A stretch of 9,216 bases of DNA, taken from positions 1 through 9,216 of the forward strand of contig DASWTL010000282.1 in assembly GCA_036402155.1 (NCBI GenBank), written 5' to 3'. The notes beneath the pieces are model-generated. The model saw only the letters and a list, made by a program, of their open reading frames with translations. It was not told the DNA's origin and made no database searches. This DNA is from DASWTL01 sp036402155. GTDB lineage: Bacteria; Bacteroidota; Bacteroidia; Sphingobacteriales; Sphingobacteriaceae. Shown here piece by piece: positions 1-6,517 of this stretch (within the stretch, counting starts at the first letter, position 1; each line of letters starts with the position of its first letter). The position numbers were made by a program, and so were the translations under genes.

Positions 1-1
1 C

Positions 2-424
2 ACTGTGATGTTTACAACCCATACTGTGGCTGGGACAGCGACTACCATTACAGCTACTGATGCCGGTAGTCTGACTGGTATAACACCTGCGATCACTACC
101 ATTTCAGGTGCAGCTGCTAAATATATACTTAGATCTTCGAACTATTCTCCAGCTGCAGGAAGTGCAGTTACCATCTCTGCTCAACTGGCTGATGTGAACA
201 ATAACCCGGTAACTACTGCCGGTGTAGTACTGACCTGGAGCAAATCCGATCTCAACGGTGCTTTTGCCAGTGCGACCAGTATCACAGATGCCAATGGGTT
301 GGCCACTGTGCTATTTACAACGCATACAGCAGCTGGAACAGCGGCTACTGTTACGGCTACCGATACCGGTAGTCTAACAGGTACAACAACCGCGATCACT
401 ACAGTCAGTGGAACCGCGGTAAAA
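2..424 (+). repeat. 303-nt tandem repeat encoding Ig-like (Big_1) domains
   Basis: The segment 2-121 recurs at 305-424, an offset of exactly 303 nt (101 codons). By hand alignment about 80 of the first 99 bases match, with most differences at third codon positions or conservative. Shared protein words are FTTHT.AGTA, TATD.GSLTG and AITT.SG. The left copy runs off the window, so more copies probably lie upstream. The repeat is part of the adhesin reading frame and not a mobile element. Confidence 0.8.
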
Positions 425-3040
425 CTAGTAATAACCGGATCTGGAAATCAAATTGCCGGTGACAGCCAGGACCTTAGCATATCAGCCTTAGATGCCAACA
501 ACAATAAAGCATTAACCTATTCCGGCGATAAAAGTCTGATCTTCGGCGGGGCAGACTCTTCCGGTAACCCAATAATATCACCCACTGTTAAAGATAAGAC
601 CGGGGCAGTAATTCCCTTTGGATCATCCACTATTATCACTTTCGTAGGTGGTTCAGCAACAGTAGTTTCAGGAAAAAACGGAGTAATGACACTCTACAAG
701 GCTGAGCTGGCCACTATAGCCGTAACAGACCAGAACATCAGTGCTACCGGAGATGACCGGTTAAATGTAAATGTAAGTGCAGCAGGCTTTAACAAGTTAG
801 TGGTTAGCTTAACATCAATCCAAACCAGCAGCATTCCATTCACTGGAACCAACTCGCTTACTGCACAAGATGTTTACGGAAATACTGTAAGCACTTTTAA
901 ATCTTCCGAGAACAATATCCAGGTAACTACTTCCCTAAAGGGAGTTATTTTCGGACTTTCAGGCACAAACATATTAAACAATCATTCAGACTTCAACGCG
1001 GGTGTAGCAAATCTTACTACCCTGGGATTAACTTTTTCTGGTTTACCTGCTACCGGGACTTTCACATTTACGCCTTCAAATGGGATAGCTGCAACAAGCG
1101 GAGATGTAAGTATACATGCCGGAACCAGGCAGGCCACTCCGACCTTCAGTCCTGTAGCCGGCGCTATTGCCTTTGGGACAACAGTAACCATATCATCTCC
1201 GGGAGCAGATGCTATTTATTACACCACCGATGGAAGTAATCCAACAACTTCATCAACAAATCAGGCGCTAACACCGCTGATAATTAATTCGGCTGTTACA
1301 GTTAAAGCGCTGGCTGTAAAATCAGGCTCAGACAACAGCGAAATTGGTATTGCATCTTATACCCAGGCAATTTCAGCAGACCTGATCAGCCTGGCATTGA
1401 GCGGCAATCCCTCAAATTACACTTTCACCGGCAATAATTACATATATACAGAAGTAAAAACAACCTATGATGTAGCCAGCATTATAATCACTCCAACCGG
1501 AATTGGAACTATCACTGTAAATAATGTGACTATAACAAGTGGTAATTCTTCTGCTCCTATTAACTTAATCCCAGGAATTGATCATATCATAACAGTAACG
1601 GTTACAGAGATCGGTAAAAGCCCTAAAACTTATACAATCCATGTAAAAAGGGCTCTGAGTTCTGCAAAATCGATAACTGCATTTGATTTCACATCACCTG
1701 CAATTCAAGGTGTAATTAATGAAGCTTCCAAAATCATTACGATAAATGTACCTTTCGGTACTTCATTAACAGGCCTGGTTCCAATAATCAGTCATACTGG
1801 TGCATCGGTTTCACCGACATCAGGTGAAGCACATAATTTTATTGCAGGTGTTCCGGCTATCTACACTGTCACTGCTGCTGATGCATCAACTCAGAATTAT
1901 AGTGTTTCAATTACTTACAGTAATGAACCACCAACCGATATAGTTTTATCTGCGATAACCTTGTATGAGAATCAGGAATCCGGCACTATTGCGGGCACAC
2001 TAAACTCATTATCAAATAATATCAATAACTCCTTTACTTACAGCCTTATATCCGGCTCAGGAGATACAGATAATGATAAATTTATCATAACGAATAAAGA
2101 AATCCGGACAAATCAGTTATTAGATTATGAAAAGCAGAAGAGCTATAATGTCCGTATAAGGTCTACCACACAGCAGGGAAATTCATTCGACAAATCATTT
2201 ATCATTCACATATCTGACATTAATGAAGCTCCTTCTATTGATGAATTAGCTAATCAATCCATATGTTATACCACAAATCAACAGGTTATAGCTTTAAGCG
2301 GAATTTCCGCGGGGCCGGAAACTGGTCAGTCGACTACTATTTCAGTAAGCAGTAACAACCCCGGTTTGTTCCAAAGCTTAACAGCAAACGGAAATCAGAT
2401 CAGCTATACCATCGCACCAGACCAAAGCGGAACAGCCACGCTCATTGTAAGAGTAAAAGACAATGGAGGCACGAACAATGGCGGAGTGGATGAAATAACA
2501 AGAAGCTGCACCATCACTGTGAACCCCTTGATCCAGGTTGATATTATCAGCAACAAAGGAACAACTATCGCCAGGGGGGAAATCGCACACCTCACCGCAT
2601 CAGGAGGCAGCACATATCAATGGTCAAATTCAAGCGGAATTATAACCGGACAAAATTCAGCTTCTTTACAGGTGCGTCCTATGCAGACCACAAGTTATAC
2701 TGTCCTGGTTACTAATGCTACTGGTTGCACATCAACACAGACAGCGATAATTGAGGTGAAGGAAGATTTTACAAAAATTTTGCCGGCAAATAATTTCTCT
2801 CCAAATGGAGATCAGATCAATGATACCTGGAAAGTTGAAAATATTGACGCATATCCTGATCATAATCTGATAATTTTTGACAGGGGGGGAAGAACCGTAT
2901 ATACTGCCAGAAATTACAAGAACGACTGGGATGGAACAGTTAACGGTTCTCGCCTTGATGAAGGAACATATTACTATCTATTCGAATTTAACAAGCCCGG
3001 AATAACCCCAATCAAAGGATTTATAAGCATTGTATATTAA
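2..3040 (+). CDS. Multi-domain surface adhesin-like protein with T9SS type B (CHU_C) sorting domain, 5' partial
   Basis: The frame is open to the window's left edge, so the N-terminus and signal peptide are missing; an in-frame ATG at 5 lies inside a repeat and is not the true start. Residues below count from that ATG. Domains I see: end of one Ig-like (Big_1/invasin type) repeat (1-36), a complete one (about 37-137), two further Ig/filamin-like beta domains (about 139-260 and 262-372), a chitobiase C-terminal-like domain (376-454, YYTTDGSNPT), a cadherin-like beta-sandwich (457-550), a DUF5018-like domain (553-638), a cadherin-type repeat (641-742, with YENQ, LDYE and DINEAP), a GISAGP/GGVDE Ig-like domain common in gliding-associated proteins (743-842), a PKD/Ig-like domain (843-918), and a C-terminal sorting domain (925-1011, FSPNGDQINDTW, DWDG, GTYYY). 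The last is known to direct export through T9SS and surface retention. Ligand unknown; adhesion is inferred from architecture. The porP/sprF-like gene follows after 55 bp. Confidence 0.9.
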   Translation, partial: TVMFTTHTVAGTATTITATDAGSLTGITPAITTISGAAAKYILRSSNYSPAAGSAVTISAQLADVNNNPVTTAGVVLTWSKSDLNGAFASATSITDANGLATVLFTTHTAAGTAATVTATDTGSLTGTTTAITTVSGTAVKLVITGSGNQIAGDSQDLSISALDANNNKALTYSGDKSLIFGGADSSGNPIISPTVKDKTGAVIPFGSSTIITFVGGSATVVSGKNGVMTLYKAELATIAVTDQNISATGDDRLNVNVSAAGFNKLVVSLTSIQTSSIPFTGTNSLTAQDVYGNTVSTFKSSENNIQVTTSLKGVIFGLSGTNILNNHSDFNAGVANLTTLGLTFSGLPATGTFTFTPSNGIAATSGDVSIHAGTRQATPTFSPVAGAIAFGTTVTISSPGADAIYYTTDGSNPTTSSTNQALTPLIINSAVTVKALAVKSGSDNSEIGIASYTQAISADLISLALSGNPSNYTFTGNNYIYTEVKTTYDVASIIITPTGIGTITVNNVTITSGNSSAPINLIPGIDHIITVTVTEIGKSPKTYTIHVKRALSSAKSITAFDFTSPAIQGVINEASKIITINVPFGTSLTGLVPIISHTGASVSPTSGEAHNFIAGVPAIYTVTAADASTQNYSVSITYSNEPPTDIVLSAITLYENQESGTIAGTLNSLSNNINNSFTYSLISGSGDTDNDKFIITNKEIRTNQLLDYEKQKSYNVRIRSTTQQGNSFDKSFIIHISDINEAPSIDELANQSICYTTNQQVIALSGISAGPETGQSTTISVSSNNPGLFQSLTANGNQISYTIAPDQSGTATLIVRVKDNGGTNNGGVDEITRSCTITVNPLIQVDIISNKGTTIARGEIAHLTASGGSTYQWSNSSGIITGQNSASLQVRPMQTTSYTVLVTNATGCTSTQTAIIEVKEDFTKILPANNFSPNGDQINDTWKVENIDAYPDHNLIIFDRGGRTVYTARNYKNDWDGTVNGSRLDEGTYYYLFEFNKPGITPIKGFISIVY

Positions 3041-3095
3041 AAATCAAGATTTAACAAACATGTAAAATTTAAAAACGAATTTAAAACCTACCCAA

Positions 3096-3965
3096 ATGAA
3101 AAACATTAATTTAATGCTTATTGGTGTATTATGCACCACTGGCACTGCAATGGCCCAACTTTCGCCCGTGAAAAGTCAATTTTTCCAGAATCCGTATCTG
3201 ATCAATCCTGCTATGGCAGCAAAAGATGGCGCCAGCAGTGTATTTATAAACTACAGCACTATGTGGAATGAGATTGCCGGAGGACCAGTAATGATGGCCT
3301 TTTCAGGCAGCATGCCGATTACAGATAAAGCGGCAATTGGCTTCAACCATATTTCGGATAAAGCCGGTTTATTAAAAAGAACCCAGAGTATGGGATCCTT
3401 TGCATATAGAATATTGTTCAATAATGATCAGAGCATCCGTTTCGGAGTATCATTGTGTTGGGCACAAAATAAAATAGACAACAGCCTTGCTACACCAAAC
3501 GGAGCAGATGATCCGGCATTATTAACGTATAATGATACCAGGAAAAAGCAATGGGATGGAAATTTTGGCGCAGCTTATGTTGGTAAAAACTTTGAAGCAC
3601 AATTCAGTTATTTAAACCTGAATTATAAGCGTTCAATGAATTTTTCTACTGTAGATTATTCAACTTATTATTCATCAATAGCATATAAATTCAGCCTGGA
3701 TGATAATTTTACTATAAAACCCCTTGTTGCATATCGCGGCGTAAACGGTTTCGATGACCAGTGGGATGTTGCCGCAGAATGGGGGATAATTTCAAAGGAT
3801 TTCAACCTTTACACAATGTACCACAGTAACAAAAGCATTTCCGGAGGCTTTGGATATGTGTACGATCATAAGCTTAATATTTCCGGATTTTATAATTCAG
3901 AGCCGAGTTCCGTTAGAGGTATCACCGGGGGGATATTTGATCTGATAGTTGGTTATAAATTTTAA
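3096..3965 (+). CDS. PorP/SprF family type IX secretion system outer-membrane protein
   Basis: A 289-residue protein, a usual length for this family. Residues 1-20 form a signal peptide ending in TAMA|Q, giving an exported mature protein that starts QLSPVKSQFF. The sequence QNPYLINPAMAA at 31-42 is the family's N-terminal hallmark (QYxxNPxxxNPAxAG-like). The rest has alternating beta-strand texture (AIGFNHISDKAG, FGAAYVGKNFEAQFSYLNLN, GGFGYVYDHKLNISGFY) and ends in VGYKF with a terminal Phe, typical of an outer-membrane beta-barrel. Family members include PorP of Porphyromonas and SprF of Flavobacterium; SprF is needed for export of the adhesin SprB. The gene sits 55 bp after the T9SS cargo on the same strand with no terminator between, so co-transcription and a dedicated partnership are inferred. 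It is probably one of several paralogues rather than the core PorP. No Shine-Dalgarno motif is seen; the ATG is set by the signal peptide. Confidence 0.9.
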   Translation: MKNINLMLIGVLCTTGTAMAQLSPVKSQFFQNPYLINPAMAAKDGASSVFINYSTMWNEIAGGPVMMAFSGSMPITDKAAIGFNHISDKAGLLKRTQSMGSFAYRILFNNDQSIRFGVSLCWAQNKIDNSLATPNGADDPALLTYNDTRKKQWDGNFGAAYVGKNFEAQFSYLNLNYKRSMNFSTVDYSTYYSSIAYKFSLDDNFTIKPLVAYRGVNGFDDQWDVAAEWGIISKDFNLYTMYHSNKSISGGFGYVYDHKLNISGFYNSEPSSVRGITGGIFDLIVGYKF

Positions 3966-3981
3966 CCGATCAGAGGTCTTT

Positions 3982-4030
3982 AAAAAAACGCACACCTCTC
4001 TTCTCCAATTTGAGAAGTTGAGGTGTGCTT
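3982..4030. terminator. Bidirectional rho-independent terminator between convergent genes
   Basis: Arms 3990-3998 (GCACACCTC) and 4020-4028 (GAGGTGTGC) pair perfectly over 9 bp. After a small bulge, CTTCTC (4000-4005) pairs with GAGAAG (4012-4017) around a 6-nt loop. The A7 run at 3982-3988 becomes a U-tract for minus-strand transcripts; on the plus strand the tail is a weaker CTTATAATTCCTT. It lies 24 bp after the porP/sprF-like stop and 29 bp beyond the hpf-like stop. Confidence 0.85.
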
Positions 4031-4058
4031 ATAATTCCTTATCACACCATTTCGGTTA

Positions 4059-4373
4059 TTAATATGTTTTTAAACGACCGATAGCTGTGTCAAGAGATGC
4101 CTTTAATTTGTCGACTGCCCCTTTAACAGCATATTCTATTGTATCGGCATGATGGGTGACGGCTAAAGGCTGCATACCTTCCAACCGGGCTTCTATCATG
4201 CATCGCTGATCATCTTTGCCCTCTTTATGCCCATTTTCATCTGTAATATGAACTTCCAGTCTGGTTATATGATTACTAAACCGGTTTAATGCTTCTGATA
4301 TCGTGGTTGAGAAATATGCATTTTGTCTCTCACTTCCTGCAATATTGTTGTCTGTATTAAATTGAATTATCAT
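4059..4373 (-). CDS. HPF/RaiA family ribosome-associated protein (short form)
   Basis: A 104-residue soluble protein resembling the S30AE/sigma-54 modulation family, whose members bind the 30S subunit and inactivate ribosomes during starvation. Visible features are an N-terminal beta strand (MIIQFNTDNN), an amphipathic helix (about 20-35), the strand RLEVHITDENG (38-48), a charged loop (HKEGKDD), the strand RCMIEARLEG (57-66), PLAVTHHADT (69-78) and a C-terminal helix rich in Ala and Lys (79-101, EYAVKGAVDKLKASLDTAIG). This beta-alpha-beta-beta-beta-alpha order fits the family. It lacks the C-terminal dimerisation domain of long HPF, so if functional it is the short HPF/RaiA type. It lies downstream of prmC on the same strand across a 175-bp gap, which holds a candidate promoter. 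Assignment is from sequence pattern; the family is divergent and no catalytic residue can be checked. Confidence 0.75.
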   Translation of the reverse strand: MIIQFNTDNNIAGSERQNAYFSTTISEALNRFSNHITRLEVHITDENGHKEGKDDQRCMIEARLEGMQPLAVTHHADTIEYAVKGAVDKLKASLDTAIGRLKTY

Positions 4374-4523
4374 GCTTATATATTTTGATTACGTATTGTT
4401 GTAAGATAAAAATTTAGTTCTATTCCCTATAAAATAACACACAAGTACCCGTATTTATGACATGAAATCAATATTTCAGAGACAGGAATTACCTGTTTAA
4501 GGATTTGGATAAATCAGACAAAT

Positions 4524-4555
4524 CAAAACTAATATCTTATAAGTCGCTTTAGAAA
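4524..4555 (-). promoter_or_regulatory. Candidate Bacteroidota-type promoter for the hpf-like gene
   Basis: On the minus strand, TAGTTTTG (4531 down to 4524) matches the Bacteroidota -7 consensus TAnnTTTG exactly. TTTC (4555-4552) lies 20 bp upstream, one base off the -33 TTTG element at near-standard spacing. It overlaps the end of prmC and would give a 5' leader of roughly 145 nt before the hpf-like ATG at 4373. This is a prediction from consensus only; AT-rich DNA produces chance matches. Confidence 0.4.
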
Positions 4556-5433
4556 GTTGCTTTGATCATCCTGTTTTTACCTTGCAGGTCTTTTCTTAGT
4601 ATTACATTTTTAAACCCCTTGCTATGAAGCATAGAAACAGTGATATCACCTAAAAATTCATTGATTTCCAGAAATAAGAGGCCATCTGAGGTAAGATGAA
4701 CAAGGGCAAAATCGGCAATGGCTTTATAAAATAACAAGGGATTATCGTCCGGGACAAATAGTGCTGTATGAGGCTCATGATCTAACACATTTTCATGAAT
4801 CTTATTTTTTTCCGCCATAGTGATATACGGTGGATTACTAATGATGATGTTGTAGTGGGTTGAAGGATGTTGCTTATGAGGTAAAAGAATATCTCCATAA
4901 AAAAACCGGATATTTACATCATTCAGCATGGCATTCTCCTTAGCAATCTCTAATGCTTCAGGTGAGACATCCATTCCGAAAGCTTCTGCATCCGTGAGAT
5001 GTTTTTTTAACGCAATGGGAATGCATCCACTACCGGTCCCAATATCCAAAATGCGAAATAATGTATGTTCATTATTCTTTGAATCCTCGTTCTTGATTTT
5101 TTTGGATTCTTCCAAAATCCATTCCACAAGTTCTTCCGTTTCAGGCCTGGGAATCAAAACTGCCGGAGTAACTTTTATAGGGAGCCCAAAAAACTCGGTT
5201 TCGCCTAATATGTATTGTACAGGCTTTCCTCTTAACAAACCGGCCAGTATTACACCTACTTCATTTTCTTTTGAATCGTCAAGAAGATCATTCTTCCTGA
5301 TGGCCAGCTGAACTTTTGATATACCGCAAATATGACTGAGAGCAAGTTGAGCTATGGCTTTAGCTTCATCAGCGTCATAAATATGCTGAATGTCATCATA
5401 TAGTTTTCTTTCCGCTTCGCCAATAGTCATCAT
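4549..5433 (-). CDS. prmC: Peptide chain release factor N5-glutamine methyltransferase
   Basis: PrmC uses S-adenosylmethionine to methylate the glutamine of the GGQ motif in release factors RF1/RF2, which speeds peptide release. The protein has 294 residues, close to the usual 270-295. The N-terminal helical RF-binding domain (about 1-90) carries the familiar GKPVQYILGETEFFGL stretch (69-84). It is followed by LIPRPETEELV (93-103), the SAM-binding motif I DIGTGSGCI (130-138), a motif II acidic residue (D155 in GMDVSPEAL), and the catalytic NPPY (200-203) that binds the glutamine side chain. The C-terminus ends in KDLQGKNRMIKATF, as is typical. All expected motifs are intact. Two adjacent Met codons (5433 and 5430) can both serve as start. 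It diverges from ribD across 34 bp, with a near-consensus -7 box 4 nt before the start. Confidence 0.96.
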   Translation of the reverse strand: MMTIGEAERKLYDDIQHIYDADEAKAIAQLALSHICGISKVQLAIRKNDLLDDSKENEVGVILAGLLRGKPVQYILGETEFFGLPIKVTPAVLIPRPETEELVEWILEESKKIKNEDSKNNEHTLFRILDIGTGSGCIPIALKKHLTDAEAFGMDVSPEALEIAKENAMLNDVNIRFFYGDILLPHKQHPSTHYNIIISNPPYITMAEKNKIHENVLDHEPHTALFVPDDNPLLFYKAIADFALVHLTSDGLLFLEINEFLGDITVSMLHSKGFKNVILRKDLQGKNRMIKATF

Positions 5434-5437
5434 ACAA

Positions 5438-5463
5438 CAAAGTAAGTAAAAAACCTACTTTTG
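5438..5463. promoter_or_regulatory. Facing -7 boxes in the 34-bp prmC/ribD divergent gap
   Basis: On the plus strand TACTTTTG (5456-5463) matches TAnnTTTG exactly and ends 4 nt before the ribD ATG. On the minus strand TTACTTTG (5445 down to 5438) matches with one change and ends 4 nt before the prmC ATG. The boxes are 10 bp apart, giving an imperfect inverted repeat (ACAAAGTA...TACTTTTGT). No good -33 TTTG is seen for either, and each -33 region would fall in or at the start of the opposite gene. The start sites would lie at or very near the start codons, implying leaderless or nearly leaderless messages. Confidence 0.5.
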
Positions 5464-5467
5464 TTTT

Positions 5468-6517
5468 ATGTCGGATCACGAAATCTATATGCAGCGTTGT
5501 ATTTATCTGGCGTTGCAGGGAATTGGCGCTGTAAGCCCTAATCCTATGGTTGGCGCTGTGATCGTTTGCGATGGAAAAATTATAGGGGAAGGATACCACG
5601 AACAATACGGAGCTCCTCATGCAGAGGTGAATGCTATTCATTCCGTACTACACAACTTTCCTGACGGAGAAGAACGGTTAAAGCGCTCGACCATATATGT
5701 TAGCCTTGAGCCTTGTGTGCATTTTGGCAAAACTCCTCCATGCGCCGATCTCATTATAAATCATAACATCCCGTATGTAGTAATAGGTTGCCGCGACCCA
5801 TTTGAACAAGTGAACGGGAAAGGAATTGAAAAACTCGAAGCTTCAGGAATACATGTGTTAACAGGAATCCTGGAAAAAGAATGCTTCGATTTAAATAAGC
5901 GCTTCTTTATGCGTGTTCAGCATCAACGACCCTATATCATTTTAAAATGGGCTCAAACAACAGATGGTTTTTTTGCTCCTGAAGACCGTTCTCAAAAATG
6001 GATCTCATCTCTTGAATCAAAGCATCTTGTACATCAGTGGCGTGCAGAAGAGGATGCTGTACTAATTGGTAAAAATACTGCCATGGTTGATAATCCGCAG
6101 TTGAACGTCCGGGAATTTAAAGGAAGGAACCCGGTCAGGATAGTCATCGACCGTTATTTAAAGCTCCCAAATAATCTGCATTTGTTCGATCAATCTCAAA
6201 AAACATTGGTCTTTAATGAATTAAAAACTGAAATATCGGGTAATATTAAATATCTTCAGCCCGATGATTTTGACAATTACCTTCCACAAATGATTGTTTA
6301 TCAATTATATATGATGGACATACAGTCGCTGATCATTGAAGGTGGCGCCCAAACACTTAATATGTTTATTGAGCATAATCTATGGGATGAAGCGCGCGTA
6401 TTTACAAGTCCGGCAAAATGGAAAAAGGGTATTAAAGCACCCGAATTAACACTACCGGTATCAGAACTTGTAACTATCGGTACGGATAAATTAACCATCC
6501 AATATAACACGCTTTAG
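5468..6517 (+). CDS. ribD: Bifunctional riboflavin biosynthesis protein RibD (deaminase/reductase)
   Basis: RibD performs the second and third steps of riboflavin synthesis: deamination of the pyrimidine made by GTP cyclohydrolase II, then NADPH-dependent reduction of the ribose. At 349 residues it is normal length. The N-terminal cytidine-deaminase-like domain (1-about 145) has SPNPMVGAVIV (23-33), the zinc and catalytic motif HAE (51-53), and the second zinc motif EPCVHFGKTPPCADLI (81-96, Cys83 and Cys92). The C-terminal reductase domain (about 153-349) shows RPYIILKWAQTTDG (154-167), AVLIGKNTAMVDNPQLNVR (197-215) and the cofactor-loop motif IEGGAQTL (290-297). Both halves look intact. Met1 matches family starts, which have a few residues before the conserved YM; Met8 (5489) is an alternative if the message is leaderless. 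No FMN riboswitch fits in the 34-bp upstream gap. The transporter gene follows with no gap. Confidence 0.96.
   Translation: MSDHEIYMQRCIYLALQGIGAVSPNPMVGAVIVCDGKIIGEGYHEQYGAPHAEVNAIHSVLHNFPDGEERLKRSTIYVSLEPCVHFGKTPPCADLIINHNIPYVVIGCRDPFEQVNGKGIEKLEASGIHVLTGILEKECFDLNKRFFMRVQHQRPYIILKWAQTTDGFFAPEDRSQKWISSLESKHLVHQWRAEEDAVLIGKNTAMVDNPQLNVREFKGRNPVRIVIDRYLKLPNNLHLFDQSQKTLVFNELKTEISGNIKYLQPDDFDNYLPQMIVYQLYMMDIQSLIIEGGAQTLNMFIEHNLWDEARVFTSPAKWKKGIKAPELTLPVSELVTIGTDKLTIQYNTL

Noticed and set aside
181..2613. Several antisense open frames of about 70 codons within the adhesin gene.
   Set aside because: They are low-complexity (Val/Ala-rich) reverse readings of Thr/Ser/Ile-rich repeats, with no recognisable domain, lying entirely inside a well-supported gene.
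4480..4498. A small inverted repeat (ACAGG, 5-nt loop, CCTGT) about 50 bp after the prmC stop, considered as a terminator.
   Set aside because: The stem is only 5 bp in the minus-strand transcript and has no following U-tract; too weak to call.
4928..5311. A 127-codon plus-strand open frame opposite prmC.
   Set aside because: prmC has every family motif on the other strand; the antisense product is Ser/Phe-rich with no domain, as expected for a shadow frame.
5434..5467. A possible FMN riboswitch before ribD.
   Set aside because: The gap is only 34 bp, far too short for the RFN element, and no RFN core is present.
5396..5641. A minus-strand 81-codon open frame spanning the prmC/ribD gap.
   Set aside because: It overlaps the conserved deaminase N-terminus of ribD and the prmC start, and shows no family features.
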